Shown here: positions 9,419 through 18,747 of the stretch, in pieces | How positions within the stretch are numbered: position 1 is the first letter of the stretch | Layout of the letters: each line of letters starts with the position of its first letter | From: Rhizobium sp. Leaf371 | Lineage (GTDB): Bacteria; Pseudomonadota; Alphaproteobacteria; Rhizobiales; Rhizobiaceae | NCBI RefSeq assembly: GCF_001424045.1 | Contig: NZ_LMQB01000027.1 | Coordinates: 215,685-279,684, forward strand | Reading direction: 5' to 3' | DNA: 64,000 nucleotides | The notes under the pieces: generated by a model | Seen by the model: the letters and a program-made list of their open reading frames with translations, nothing else | Told to the model about the DNA's origin: nothing | The model's database searches: none | Program-made: the position numbers and the translations under genes

Positions 9419-9757
9419 ATGATGAAATTGGGTGGACTGGGTGCCGTGTTGCTGGCTGCGGTCGTGATGTCCGGGTGCGCCCCGACAAAGCCGCAGTTCG
9501 ACGTCGCTGTGGAAACGATGAAAGGCAGCAAGAAGGCGCGTGACAAGGTCACGACAGACTGCATTGCCAAGTTCAACAAAAAAGGCGTCGAGGGTGCCGC
9601 ACTGGTGCTGGACGTGCCGGAGAGGGACGCCAAGCGGGTCGCGTGCCAGCGCATCGTCGCCGCCATGACGGATGGCCGCCTGAGTTACGAGGATCTCCAG
9701 GCCATGATGCGCGGCAAGCCGACCCCGAAGATCGTGCGGGTGATGCAGGGGCGCTGA
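9419..9757 (+). CDS. Small lipoprotein, unknown function
   Basis: A 112-residue protein with a lipoprotein signal peptide: two tandem ATG codons, a hydrophobic core (LGGLGAVLLAAVV) and lipobox MSGC, with Cys near residue 19 as lipidation site. The mature part is rich in Lys and Asp, with two further Cys residues (TTDCIAKF and VACQRIV) that may form a disulfide. The frame is open upstream to 9308, but the signal peptide fixes the start. Family not recognised. Confidence 0.6.
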   Translation: MMKLGGLGAVLLAAVVMSGCAPTKPQFDVAVETMKGSKKARDKVTTDCIAKFNKKGVEGAALVLDVPERDAKRVACQRIVAAMTDGRLSYEDLQAMMRGKPTPKIVRVMQGR

Positions 9758-9961
9758 CGGCCGACACTCAAGACGGTTCGGTAAACGCCGCTTCACCGGA
9801 CCGTCCGCCTTCGGCAGTCTTGCCCTGCGGCAATCCCGAAGCGGATACCGGCCCGGCTGCCGATGTCTTCGGCCCGCGCTGGTTGAGAGGGGATCGGAGG
9901 ATCGTCGGGAACGTTGTGGGGATGTCCTCGTTAGCGTCGGAACGCTTCGAAGGAGACACCC

Positions 9962-10825
9962 ATGTCCGATGCCAAAAGACCGACCCCACCCCATCCCGAA
10001 CAGCAGCAGGCGCCTCCCGGCCTCACTCGGCTCATGGACCCTTTGCCGGATCATGGCGAGAAGACCTATAAGGGCAACCATCTTTTGAGAGACAAGGTCG
10101 CGCTGATCACGGGCGGCGATTCGGGCATCGGGCGCGCGGTCGCCATTGCCTATGCCCGCGAAGGGGCCGACGTCGTCATCTCCTATCTCAGTGAAGACGA
10201 GGACGCGGAGGAAACCGCCAAGTGGGTTCGCGAGGCCGGACGCAAATGCGTGGTGGTTCGCGGCGACATCCAGTCGGAAAGCCATTGCATCTCGCTGGTC
10301 GATCAGACGGTTCGCGAGCTTGGCCGCATCGACATTCTCGTCAACAATGCCGCATTCCAGCGCACCTATGCCGATATTGCCGATATCACGGCCGACGAGT
10401 GGGATACGACGTTCCGCACCAATATCTATGCCTCGTTCTTCCTGGCGAAAGCCGCGGTGCCGCACATGAAGCCCGGCAGCGCCATCGTGAACACGACGTC
10501 GATCCAGGCGAAACAACCCTCGCCGCAGCTTCTCGCCTATGCGTCGACCAAGGGCGCAATCCTCAATTTTACCGCAGGTCTCGCAGAGATGCTGGCGGAG
10601 AAGGGCATTCGCGTCAATGCCGTCGCGCCCGGCCCGATCTGGACGCCGCTCATCCCCTCGACCATGCCGCCGGAGAAGGCAGCCCAGTTCGGCAAGCAGA
10701 CATTGCTCGGGCGTGCGGGCCAGCCGGCCGAACTCGCTGGTGCCTACGTACTGCTCGCCTCCGAACTCGGCAGCTACATGACCGGTGCCGTGGTGCCGGT
10801 GACCGGCGGCGAGATCATGATCTAG
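9962..10825 (+). CDS. SDR family oxidoreductase, general-stress type (GSP39/YhdF-like)
   Basis: A 287-residue NAD(P)-dependent short-chain dehydrogenase. The cofactor motif TGGDSGIG is at residues 50-57, NNAA at 128-131, and the catalytic triad Ser180, Tyr193 and Lys197 lies in YASTK. The 40-residue N-terminal extension rich in Pro and Gln, with the pattern GLTRLMDPLPDHGEKTYKG, is the mark of the general stress protein 39 subgroup. The natural substrate of that subgroup is not settled. AAGGAG lies 5 nt before the ATG. It is monocistronic and followed by a strong terminator. Confidence 0.88.
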   Translation: MSDAKRPTPPHPEQQQAPPGLTRLMDPLPDHGEKTYKGNHLLRDKVALITGGDSGIGRAVAIAYAREGADVVISYLSEDEDAEETAKWVREAGRKCVVVRGDIQSESHCISLVDQTVRELGRIDILVNNAAFQRTYADIADITADEWDTTFRTNIYASFFLAKAAVPHMKPGSAIVNTTSIQAKQPSPQLLAYASTKGAILNFTAGLAEMLAEKGIRVNAVAPGPIWTPLIPSTMPPEKAAQFGKQTLLGRAGQPAELAGAYVLLASELGSYMTGAVVPVTGGEIMI

Positions 10826-10885
10826 CCGATTTGGAACCGTCCATACGGCAACGTGGGACCTTCGCGTGTCCCGCCTTTCGACAGG

Positions 10886-10921
10886 ACACTGCGCGCTTTC
10901 CGAGGCGCGCGGTGTTTTCTT
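10886..10921 (+). terminator. Rho-independent terminator of the SDR gene
   Basis: An 11-bp GC-rich stem (arms at 10886-10896 and 10905-10915, one G-U pair) is followed by TTTTC. It lies 60 nt after the SDR stop codon. Confidence 0.7.
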
Positions 10922-11081
10922 ATGCGCTCTTGCTCACCACCTCGAACCAACAGCACGCGCGCCTGCGTCGGCGCTCTCCGCCGCGGCTTTCTTTTCGCTA
11001 TCCCTTTCATACAGCGAGATTTTATGCATGATGGCGCTCGGCCGGCCACGGCCCCGGTCGCCTCGGCGGCTTGTCCAGACA

Positions 11082-11870
11082 ATGGCAAGGCACCCTATGC
11101 TACGCACCTTCGAGACGATCGCCTTTGCACCATCGCAGGCGGAAGAAGCGCAGAAAGCGGCAGCCGAGCTGACGGCCATTTATGGCAATGCGGACCCGGA
11201 AGCTGCAGACGTGATCGTGGCTCTCGGCGGCGATGGCTTCATGCTTCAGACGCTTCACCAGACGATGAACACCGGCAAGCTGGTCTACGGCATGAACCGC
11301 GGCTCGGTCGGATTCCTCATGAACCGCTACAGCACGGCGAACCTGCGGGAACGGCTTCAACATGCGGTTGAGAACGCCTTCCGGCCGCTCGAAATGCAGA
11401 CACGCGACAGCGAAGGCCGCACCTTCAGTGCGCTCGCCATCAACGAGGTCTATCTCTTTCGGCAATCCTACCAGGCTGCAAAGCTGCGGATCACGGTCGA
11501 CGGGCGGGTGCGGCTGGAAGAGCTGATCTGCGACGGCATCCTTCTCTCCACCCCTGCCGGATCGACCGCCTATAATCTCTCCGCCCACGGCCCCATCCTG
11601 CCGCTCGAGGCACCGCTGCTTGCGCTGACACCCGTCAGCCCCTTTCGGCCCCGGCGCTGGCGCGGCGCCTTGCTGCCCAACAAGGTCACGGTCGAGATCG
11701 ACATTCTGGAGACGGACAAGCGGCCGGTGAATGCCGTGGCCGACCATATCGAAGTCAAGTCGGTGGTGTCCGTCCGGATTGCCGAATCCGAGGAAATGAC
11801 GGCGCGAATCCTTTCCGATCCCGACTATTCCTGGTCCGACCGCATTCTCGCGGAGCAATTTTCCAACTGA
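11082..11870 (+). CDS. nadK: NAD kinase
   Basis: A 262-residue cytoplasmic enzyme that phosphorylates NAD with ATP to give NADP. The nucleotide-binding GGDGF motif is at residues 49-53, followed by GMNRGSVGFL, the substrate-binding AINEVYLFR and the glycine-rich TPAGSTAYNLSAHGP. The frame is open upstream to 10866, but only the part from the ATG at 11082 (MARHPMLRTFETIAF) matches the family and gives the usual rhizobial length. A conserved periplasmic protein follows 74 nt downstream. Confidence 0.93.
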   Translation: MARHPMLRTFETIAFAPSQAEEAQKAAAELTAIYGNADPEAADVIVALGGDGFMLQTLHQTMNTGKLVYGMNRGSVGFLMNRYSTANLRERLQHAVENAFRPLEMQTRDSEGRTFSALAINEVYLFRQSYQAAKLRITVDGRVRLEELICDGILLSTPAGSTAYNLSAHGPILPLEAPLLALTPVSPFRPRRWRGALLPNKVTVEIDILETDKRPVNAVADHIEVKSVVSVRIAESEEMTARILSDPDYSWSDRILAEQFSN

Positions 11871-11944
11871 TTCGATTCGAGACCTTTTTTATGGCAGGCT
11901 TACAAAGTCGAGCGGAATCAGTTTTAGGGCGAGGTCGTCTGGTG

Positions 11945-12460
11945 ATGCGAACGTGGAGGATGGTCCTGCTTGCCGGGACTGCGACCGTCTTTTCGGTCAC
12001 GGCCTTGTCGGTCACGGCGCGGGCCGACGATGTGCTTCCCGCAAACGTGACATTCGTTACCAGTTCCGGCTTCTGGGAAGACAGCGGCGACGTCTCGCGC
12101 AGCCCCGATCAGGGCGCAAAGGCGCCTGTCACGGCTGAGGCCGCGGGTTCCGCGCAGAAGGGCTACTACAAGCTGATCGCCTTGCGGCAAGCAGACGGCA
12201 CGGCGCATATCGTGCTTCAGCAGATCGCACTCGATCCTGCGGGCCCGCGGATCGTGTCTTCGACGGAACTGGACGAGTTTTCGAAGATGAAGGCCTTCGT
12301 GACCGACATTCGGCCGGAGACATCGGACGGCGTCACGCAGCAGCCCGGATTGTTCGCGACCGTCTATCTCCGCACCGATCCGGCCGCAACCGATGTCGAG
12401 ACCTGGACCGTGCTGATCGACGAGTTCGGCGACATCCGCATCGAGCGCGAATCGAATTAG
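11945..12460 (+). CDS. Periplasmic hypothetical protein downstream of nadK
   Basis: A 171-residue protein with a Sec signal peptide (hydrophobic core around residues 6-20, probable cleavage after TARA, near residue 24). The mature part has no Cys and looks like a single beta-rich domain. No named family is recognised; proteins of this kind commonly follow nadK in Rhizobiaceae. The start at 11945 was chosen because it begins the signal peptide; an ORF extension to 11891 is possible. Confidence 0.65.
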   Translation: MRTWRMVLLAGTATVFSVTALSVTARADDVLPANVTFVTSSGFWEDSGDVSRSPDQGAKAPVTAEAAGSAQKGYYKLIALRQADGTAHIVLQQIALDPAGPRIVSSTELDEFSKMKAFVTDIRPETSDGVTQQPGLFATVYLRTDPAATDVETWTVLIDEFGDIRIERESN

Positions 12461-12485
12461 GCCTTCGTCATCGGGGCTGCGCGGC

Positions 12486-12513
12486 AAAAGCGGCCGCGCT
12501 TTCACGCGACCGC
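12486..12513 (-). terminator. Rho-independent terminator of prfB
   Basis: On the minus strand a 9-bp stem (GCGGTCGCG with CGCGGCCGC) closes a 6-nt loop and is followed by TTTT. It begins 7 nt after the prfB stop. Confidence 0.65.
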
Positions 12514-12519
12514 AGAGTT

Positions 12520-13651
12520 TCAGTTCAGATCGTCGACCGTTGCATCGGCGCCGCCGTTCACGCGGTGCGCGAGGGCTGCTTCCATAAAGTCGTTCAGTTC
12601 GCCGTCAAGCACGTCGGAGGGTGCCGTGCTTTCGACGCCGGTCCGCAGGTCCTTGACCAGCTGGTAGGGCTGGAGAACGTACGAGCGGATCTGGTGACCC
12701 CAGCCGATCTCGGTCTTCGACGCAGCCTCCACATTGGCCGCTTCCTCGCGCTTTTTCAGCTCGGACTCGTACAGGCGTGCCCGCAGCATGTCCCAGGCCT
12801 TGGCCTTGTTCTTGTGCTGCGAACGCTCCTGCTGGCACTGAACCACGATGCCCGAGGGCATATGGGTGATGCGGACGGCGGAGTCGGTCGTGTTGACGTG
12901 CTGCCCACCAGCGCCGGACGAGCGATAGGTGTCGATGCGGCAGTCGCTCTCGTTGATGTCGATCTGGATCGAGTCGTCCACGACCGGATAGACCCAGACG
13001 GAGGAGAACGAGGTGTGACGGCGGGCGTTGCTGTCATAGGGCGAGATACGGACGAGACGGTGCACGCCCGATTCCGTCTTCATCCAGCCGTAGGCATTGT
13101 GGCCCTTGACGAGAAGCGTCGCGGACTTGATGCCCGCTTCTTCCCCGTCATGGATTTCCATGAGCTCGACCTTGTAGCCCTGGCGTTCGGCCCAGCGGGT
13201 GTACATGCGCAGCAGCATGTTCGCCCAGTCCTGGCTCTCGGTTCCGCCGGCGCCCGAATGCACTTCCAGATAGGTATCGTTGCTGTCCGCTTCGCCGGAG
13301 AGCATGGCTTCCACCTGGCGGCGGGCCGCTTCGGTGCGCAGCCCTTTCAGCGTCTCCTCGGCGTCTCGGATGATGTCCGCATCACCCTCTTCCTCACCGA
13401 GTTCAATGAGTTCGATGCTGTCCTTCAGCTGCTGCTCGAAGGCGCGCACGCTGCTGATGCCTTCGTCGAGGCCCTGGCGTTCGCGCATCAGCTTCTGGGC
13501 TTCCGCGGCGTCGTTCCACAAGCTCGGATCTTCCGCCTTGTTGTTCAACCAGTCCAGTCGTCTTACCGCCTGATCCCAGTCAAAGATGCCTCCTCAGCAG
13601 GCTTACGGCCTGCTTGATCTCGTCGACGATGTTCTCGATTTCGTTACGCAT
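12520..13651 (-). CDS. prfB: Peptide chain release factor 2 (programmed +1 frameshift)
   Basis: RF2 terminates translation at UGA and UAA. The gene is split: the ATG at 13651 opens a 23-codon frame ending in an in-frame UGA (13582-13580), and the main frame continues at +1 from [11 protein letters not shown], giving 376 residues in total, the normal size. The peptidyl-hydrolysis motif GGQ is in [16 protein letters not shown], and the stop-codon recognition loop appears as [15 protein letters not shown]. The gene is downstream of mrcA on the same strand, separated by 109 nt containing a hairpin. A naive start at 13548 would cut off the N terminus. The frameshift makes RF2 synthesis self-regulated by RF2 level. 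Confidence 0.96.
13579..13594 (-). promoter_or_regulatory. RF2 programmed +1 frameshift site
   Basis: Minus-strand order is AGGAGG (13594-13589), CAT, the slippery codon CTT, the stop TGA, then C. The internal Shine-Dalgarno-like AGGAGG sits 3 nt before CTT, exactly the spacing of the well-studied Escherichia coli prfB site, and the stop is in the weak UGA-C context. When RF2 is scarce the ribosome slips forward and completes RF2. Confidence 0.96.
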
Positions 13652-13712
13652 TGTCTCTTTTCTTCAAGGTCTTGGTCGTGTCGTGCGGAAATGCCTGCCC
13701 GTGAAATAGCGA

Positions 13713-13742
13713 CGCCCGCCGCCGATGTAAAGGCAGCGGGCG
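13713..13742 (-). other. GC-rich hairpin between mrcA and prfB
   Basis: An 11-bp inverted repeat with an 8-nt loop, one G-U pair, and no T-tract on the minus strand. It may slow or partly terminate transcription between mrcA and prfB, or stabilise a processed end; it is not a standard intrinsic terminator. Confidence 0.4.
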
Positions 13743-13760
13743 GTTTGCAGATCGGGCTTG

Positions 13761-16214
13761 CTAGAACAGGCCGTTGGAGCCGGAGGTCACCGCCTGGTTC
13801 GCCTGGGGCGAGGTCCGCAGGATCTCTTCCGGCGGCACATAGGCGTCGGCGCCACCGATGACCGAGAAGGTCGCGGCTGGGCCGGTGCCGGGCTTGAAGG
13901 CCTCGATGATCGTGTCGGGATCGCCTTCGGCCGCGGCCATGCCGGTCTTGCGGTCGACGGGCACGAGGCTCATGCCCTCCGGCGGAATGAACTTGGTCGG
14001 ACGGGTTCCAGCTAGCGCTGCCTGCATGAACTCGTTGAACACGGGTGCTGCCAGACTGCCGCCGGTGCCGCCACGCCCGAGCGGCGCGGGATTGTCGAAG
14101 CCGAGATAGAGGCCCGCGACGAGATCCGGCGTGAAACCGACGAACCAGGCGTCCTTCTCGTCGTTCGTCGTCCCGGTCTTGCCGGCGACGGGTCGATCGA
14201 GCGTGATCTTGCCGGCCGCGGTGCCCCGCTGCACGACGCCTTCCATCATCGAGGTGATCTGGTAGGCCGTCATCGGATCGAGCACCTGCTCGCGGTTATC
14301 GGTCAGGGTCGGCTCGTCCTGCTCCTGCCAATCGGCGGCATTGCAGGTCTCGCAGGTCCGCTCTTCATGGCGGAAGATGGTCTTGCCGTAACGATCCTGG
14401 ATACGGTCGATCAGCGACGGCTTGATCTGCTTGCCGCCATTGGCGATGACCGAATAGGCCGAAACCATGCGCATGACGGTGGTCTCTCCCGAACCGAGCG
14501 ACATGGCGAGCACGGGCAGCATCTTGTCGTAGATGCCGAAGCGCTCGGCATATTCGGCGACGAGGTTCATGCCCATGTCGTTGGCTAGGCGCACCGTCAT
14601 CAGGTTGCGCGACTTTTCGATGCCGAGGCGGAGAGTGGATGGGCCGGCCGAACCGCCGCCGTAGTTTTCCGGACGCCAAACCTGGCCGCCGGTCACGAGT
14701 TCGAACGGCGCGTCGAGAATGACGGAGGCCGGTGTGTAGCCATTGTCGAGCGCTGCCGCATAGACGAAGGGCTTGAAGGACGAACCCGGCTGGCGCATGG
14801 CCTGGGTTGCGCGATTGAACTCCGACTGGCCGTAGGAGAAGCCGCCGACCATGGCGAGAACGCGGCCGGTCTGCGGGTCCATGGCAACGAGGCCGCCCTG
14901 GACCTTCGGCGGCTGGCGCAACCGATAGTCGCCGTCCGTTTCCAGCGGCTGGACATAGATCACGTCGCCCGGGCCGACCACGCCTTCCGGCGAGCGCGCC
15001 GTGCGGCGATTTCCGTCGGTCGAGCGATAGGCCCACTGCATGTCCTTGGCCGAGATATGGCCCTTGATACGGTCGGGACCGACCTTGCCGGCGCCGTCCT
15101 TGGACGGCTGGATGCCGATATCGGCGCCCTTCTCGTCCACCGCGAGCACCACGGCGAGCTTCCATTCCGGCACGTCGGAGAGCGCTTCGAGCTTGCCGAG
15201 GGCAATGCCCCAGTCGCCGCCGATCTCGATGCTTTTCAGCGGACCGTGGAAACCGCGACGCTCGTCATAATTGACAAGACCATCCTGCAGCGCCTTGCGG
15301 GCTTCAACCTGGATTTTGGGGTCGAGAGACGTTCGGACGGAGAGGCCGCCTTCGTAAAGGGCATTGTCGCCATAGCGCTGGATGATCTGGCGGCGGACTT
15401 CCTCGGCGAAGTAGTCGGACGCAAAGAGGTGCGAGCCACCGCGGCGCACGGTGACGCCCAGCGGCTGGGTCTTCGCCTCGTCGCCGTCGGCCCGCGTCAC
15501 ATAACCGTTCTCGACCATGCGATCGATCACCCAGTTGCGGCGCTCAAGCGCTGCGGCCTCGCGACGGAACGGATGATAATTGGAGGGGCCCTTCGGCAGA
15601 GCGGCGAGATAGGCCGTTTCGGCAATCGTCAGCTCGGTGACCGATTTGTCGAAATAGGTGAGGGCCGCACCGGCGATGCCATAGGAGTTCAAGCCGAAAA
15701 AGATCTCGTTCAGGTAGAGCTCGAGAATCCGATCCTTCGAATAGGCCTGCTCGATACGGAAGGACAGAACGGCTTCCTTGATCTTGCGGTCGATCGTCTG
15801 GTCGGCGGACAGAAGGAAGTTCTTGGCGACCTGCTGCGTGATGGTCGAGGCGCCGACCGGACGGCGGCCGGAGCCCATGTTCTGGACGTTGACGAGGATC
15901 GCGCGGCCGAGACCCATGAGATCGACGCCGGGATGCTGGTAGAAGTTCTTGTCTTCCGCCGAGATGAAGGCCGCCTTGACGCGGTCGGGAATAGCCTGGA
16001 TGGGCAGATAGAGGCGACGCTCGCGGGCATATTCCGCCATGAGTTCGCCATTGCCGGCGTGCACGCGGGTGGTCACGGGAGGCGCATAGCTCGCCAGCAC
16101 CTCGTAATCCGGCAGGTCCTTGTTAAGATTGCCGAGATAAAGTGCCGCTGCCGCCGCCGCGATGAGGACGAGGAAGGCGCCGGCGCCGAAGAAGTATCCA
16201 ATCAGTCTGATCAT
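13761..16214 (-). CDS. mrcA: Penicillin-binding protein 1A, bifunctional peptidoglycan synthase
   Basis: An 817-residue inner-membrane enzyme that polymerises glycan strands and crosslinks peptides. One membrane anchor spans residues 5-27. The GT51 glycosyltransferase domain contains EDKNFYQHPGVD (residues 87-98, with the catalytic Glu) and GASTITQQVAKNF. The transpeptidase domain has SSFK (478-481, nucleophile Ser478), SRN (535-537) and KTGT (679-682). An OB-like insert (about 320-430) lies between the two. Length and motifs match rhizobial PBP1a. It lies between amiC and prfB on the same strand, a conserved wall-synthesis neighbourhood. All key residues are present. Confidence 0.95.
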   Translation of the reverse strand: MIRLIGYFFGAGAFLVLIAAAAAALYLGNLNKDLPDYEVLASYAPPVTTRVHAGNGELMAEYARERRLYLPIQAIPDRVKAAFISAEDKNFYQHPGVDLMGLGRAILVNVQNMGSGRRPVGASTITQQVAKNFLLSADQTIDRKIKEAVLSFRIEQAYSKDRILELYLNEIFFGLNSYGIAGAALTYFDKSVTELTIAETAYLAALPKGPSNYHPFRREAAALERRNWVIDRMVENGYVTRADGDEAKTQPLGVTVRRGGSHLFASDYFAEEVRRQIIQRYGDNALYEGGLSVRTSLDPKIQVEARKALQDGLVNYDERRGFHGPLKSIEIGGDWGIALGKLEALSDVPEWKLAVVLAVDEKGADIGIQPSKDGAGKVGPDRIKGHISAKDMQWAYRSTDGNRRTARSPEGVVGPGDVIYVQPLETDGDYRLRQPPKVQGGLVAMDPQTGRVLAMVGGFSYGQSEFNRATQAMRQPGSSFKPFVYAAALDNGYTPASVILDAPFELVTGGQVWRPENYGGGSAGPSTLRLGIEKSRNLMTVRLANDMGMNLVAEYAERFGIYDKMLPVLAMSLGSGETTVMRMVSAYSVIANGGKQIKPSLIDRIQDRYGKTIFRHEERTCETCNAADWQEQDEPTLTDNREQVLDPMTAYQITSMMEGVVQRGTAAGKITLDRPVAGKTGTTNDEKDAWFVGFTPDLVAGLYLGFDNPAPLGRGGTGGSLAAPVFNEFMQAALAGTRPTKFIPPEGMSLVPVDRKTGMAAAEGDPDTIIEAFKPGTGPAATFSVIGGADAYVPPEEILRTSPQANQAVTSGSNGLF

Positions 16215-16667
16215 CGGTTGGCTACCGGTCCTTTGTCATCGCTATCGAATGAAAGGCAGCGTTGTCGCCGCATCTTTCTGCATGTCGTCATCACGGTGCA
16301 GGACACCGGCCCGGACGTTATCGCCGAGGGACTGCGAGCCCGGCTCGCATCCGTTTCGAGCCAAGGCGCAGCGGGGCATACGACCCGGATCGACGCTGCA
16401 TGTCTGCGCAGCCCGTGCCCGATCTGCGGGCTTCCGCCGACAGACACTCACGGCCCTGCCCGCGATTCCCATATCGTCGACTTCCCCCTAGGGGATAGCG
16501 ACGGGAATGTGAGGAAAATAGGGCTCTTGGCCGAGTTTACCCTGTTCCCCATGCGGAAGCCACCGCGTCTGTGGCCCGGGCGACACGAAATTCTGTCAGT
16601 CGTCCTGAATTTTCAGGTGGCTTCCGATGTCCAATGGTCATTTGGAAGCGCCCTGTGCCCGGAGCGA
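16215..16667 (-). other. Intergenic region between amiC and mrcA
   Basis: About 450 nt with no supported gene. It should hold the mrcA promoter and leader. A short palindrome CCTGAATTTTCAGG occurs near 16605 without a T-tract. The length suggests mrcA is not simply co-transcribed with amiC. Confidence 0.45.
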
Positions 16668-17963
16668 TCAGCCGCCGTCGGCCAGGGCGCCGCCGCGATA
16701 ACGCCGCACGGCGGCAGCGATGCGCTCGGATACCTTCTTGCGCCAGGCCGGATCGACCAGCAGCTTCTCGTCCTCCTTGTTCGACATGAAGCCGAGTTCG
16801 AGCAGGATGGATGGCACATCCGCCGCCCGCAGCACCTGGAAGCCCGCGAAGCGGTGGGGATTGTTGATCAGGTTGATCTGCCCCTCGAAGGACGTGATGA
16901 TCGAGCGGGCGAGATTGACGGAAAAGGCCTGGGTCTCCCGGCGCGTCAGGTCGATGAGGATATCCGCGACCTCGGCCGGCTCGTCCGCCAGCGGCACGCC
17001 GGCCAGCTGGTCCGACAGGTTCTCGCGTTCCGCCAGACTTGCCGCCAGATGGTCGGAAGCCTTGTCCGAGATCGTGTAGACGGTGGCGCCGCGGATATCG
17101 TGCTGCTTCAGCGTGTCGGCATGCAGCGAAATGAAAAGCTTCGCCTGTTTCTGACGGGCAATCAGCACGCGCTCCGAAAGCGAAAGGAATTCGTCGTCGT
17201 CGCGCGTCAGCACGGCCCGGATGCCGGGTTCGCGGTTGAGCGTTTCCGCGAGCTCCCTGGCGAAGGCGAGCGTCACCGCCTTCTCCTCCATCTTGGTATC
17301 GACGCCGACGGCGCCGGTATCGATACCACCATGGCCGGCATCGACAGCAATAACGAACGCGCCGGGGGCCGGAGCCGGTTCATCGACCCGCGCCGCCTTC
17401 GTCAAAGCGACGCTGCCGGTCCATGTCTGTTCGGTCAGAAGCTGGGCGAAGCGCTTTTTGTCGATCCGCTCGGCATCCAGAACCAAGCGGAAGCTCTTGC
17501 CGCCATCATCGGTCTTCACGTCCGCGACGGTGATTTCGACCGGCTTCGTTGCCGTGAGGACGATGCGGGCGCTGCTGGCGCCCATGGCGCCGAAGCGAAT
17601 GTCCTTGAAAAGGCCCCTCGCCTGCGCGTCCTCCGGTTTGACGCCGAAAGAGGTTTCCGGAAGATCGACGATGACGCGGGGCGGATTGTCGACGTAATGG
17701 ACGAAGATGTCCGGCTTGCGGTCGAAGTCGACGACGACGCGGGTCCGGGCGTCGTCACCGGCGATGCGCATGCCATAGGCGAGAAGCGGGCCCTGCCCCG
17801 CGACAGGCTCCGCGCGAACGGGCTCGGAAACGCCCAGGATCAGAACACCCAGGATCAGGACGACGCCGGCCAGAAGCGGTGACAGGCGAGAGAGCGACCG
17901 CAGGGACGATGCCATGCGCGGACGGGCCTGCCGATCGGAGCCGGCTTTCGCCGTCCTCGTCAT
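16668..17963 (-). CDS. amiC: N-acetylmuramoyl-L-alanine amidase, AmiC type
   Basis: A 431-residue periplasmic zinc amidase that cleaves the bond between MurNAc and the peptide stem during cell separation. The N-terminal Arg-rich stretch leads into a hydrophobic export segment (LLAGVVLILGVLILGV), then an AMIN domain (about residues 60-170: RVVVDFDRKPDIFVHYV onward) and the Amidase_3 catalytic domain (VIAVDAGHGGIDTGAVG, then SLHAD and LELGFMSNKED, which carry the zinc ligands and catalytic Glu). The start at 17963 was preferred because AGGAAA lies 8 nt upstream; the frame is open to 18131 and a later ATG at 17915 is possible. It is divergent from rne. Confidence 0.9.
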   Translation of the reverse strand: MTRTAKAGSDRQARPRMASSLRSLSRLSPLLAGVVLILGVLILGVSEPVRAEPVAGQGPLLAYGMRIAGDDARTRVVVDFDRKPDIFVHYVDNPPRVIVDLPETSFGVKPEDAQARGLFKDIRFGAMGASSARIVLTATKPVEITVADVKTDDGGKSFRLVLDAERIDKKRFAQLLTEQTWTGSVALTKAARVDEPAPAPGAFVIAVDAGHGGIDTGAVGVDTKMEEKAVTLAFARELAETLNREPGIRAVLTRDDDEFLSLSERVLIARQKQAKLFISLHADTLKQHDIRGATVYTISDKASDHLAASLAERENLSDQLAGVPLADEPAEVADILIDLTRRETQAFSVNLARSIITSFEGQINLINNPHRFAGFQVLRAADVPSILLELGFMSNKEDEKLLVDPAWRKKVSERIAAAVRRYRGGALADGG

Positions 17964-18747
17964 CGTCGCCGTTTCCTGCCGTGACGTCACCGCCAAAATC
18001 ATCCTCCCGGGTCTCTCGTCAAGGTCGCGCGCGCGCAGCCCATCCGGCCCATGCCGCATCCCTGCAAAGCCTGGACGGAAGGCCGATGCGACGCGACCGA
18101 TCCGCATCCTTGCCGCACGAAGGTTAATCAAAACTTACCACCGGGATTGCACGCCCGCGCCGCCGTTCAATGGCGCGATGCCGCTGCGTCAAAACGAGAC
18201 AAGCAAATCCATCAATATTAAGGCGGAAGGGCTTTTCTCTTGCCATTGTGACATGAAAACCATAAACGTTGCAGAGGTAAAAAGTGTTGACGGGATAGAT
18301 TCCACGACCGGGCAGCCAAGGGAGTAACCCTGGCGCCAGAGCATGATCGGGTAGCGGACTACGCGCTTCCGGCTGTCATGTCCTCGCAGCAAGCGTGTTT
18401 CATCCGCCGTCGCTTCACTTTTCATCGCATTCCGAATCGAGAACAATCCGGCGGTGGCCGGAAGATACGGTGTCTGACACCACGCCCCGCAAAGGGCACA
18501 CTCATCGGGCCACAAGGCCTATGACTTTGGCATTCCTTGTTTGGTATCTCATGTCGACGCAGCAGGATCGGTCAGAAGCGGAAAGCGCCGGAAACGGAAC
18601 GCTTGCCTCTGTCGTCCGGCTGTTTGCCCATGGCTGGTACCCATCGGGAATTTATCTATCCGGCGAACGCCGTGACCTGTGTGGGGGACCGCCTCCGGGA
18701 CGTCCTTTTCCTGCCCTGTCACGCTCACGCCGAGGAGCACAACCTAC
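17964..18747 (+). other. Divergent control region between amiC and rne
   Basis: Nearly 800 nt without a supported gene. The right part is probably a long rne 5' leader; rne is autoregulated through its leader in other bacteria, but no conserved structure could be recognised here by eye. A GGTGTC-TGA-CACC type repeat lies near 18470. The left part should contain the amiC promoter. Confidence 0.5.

Noticed and set aside
16600-16620. A short palindrome after amiC as a terminator.
   Set aside because: The stem is only 6 bp with an AT loop and no T-tract; it is also about 50 nt from the stop and weakly placed.
15057-17882. A 941-codon plus-strand open frame opposite mrcA and amiC.
   Set aside because: It is a high-GC antisense artefact; mrcA and amiC on the minus strand have complete, recognisable catalytic motifs. 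The same applies to the 1104-codon frame opposite dnaE.
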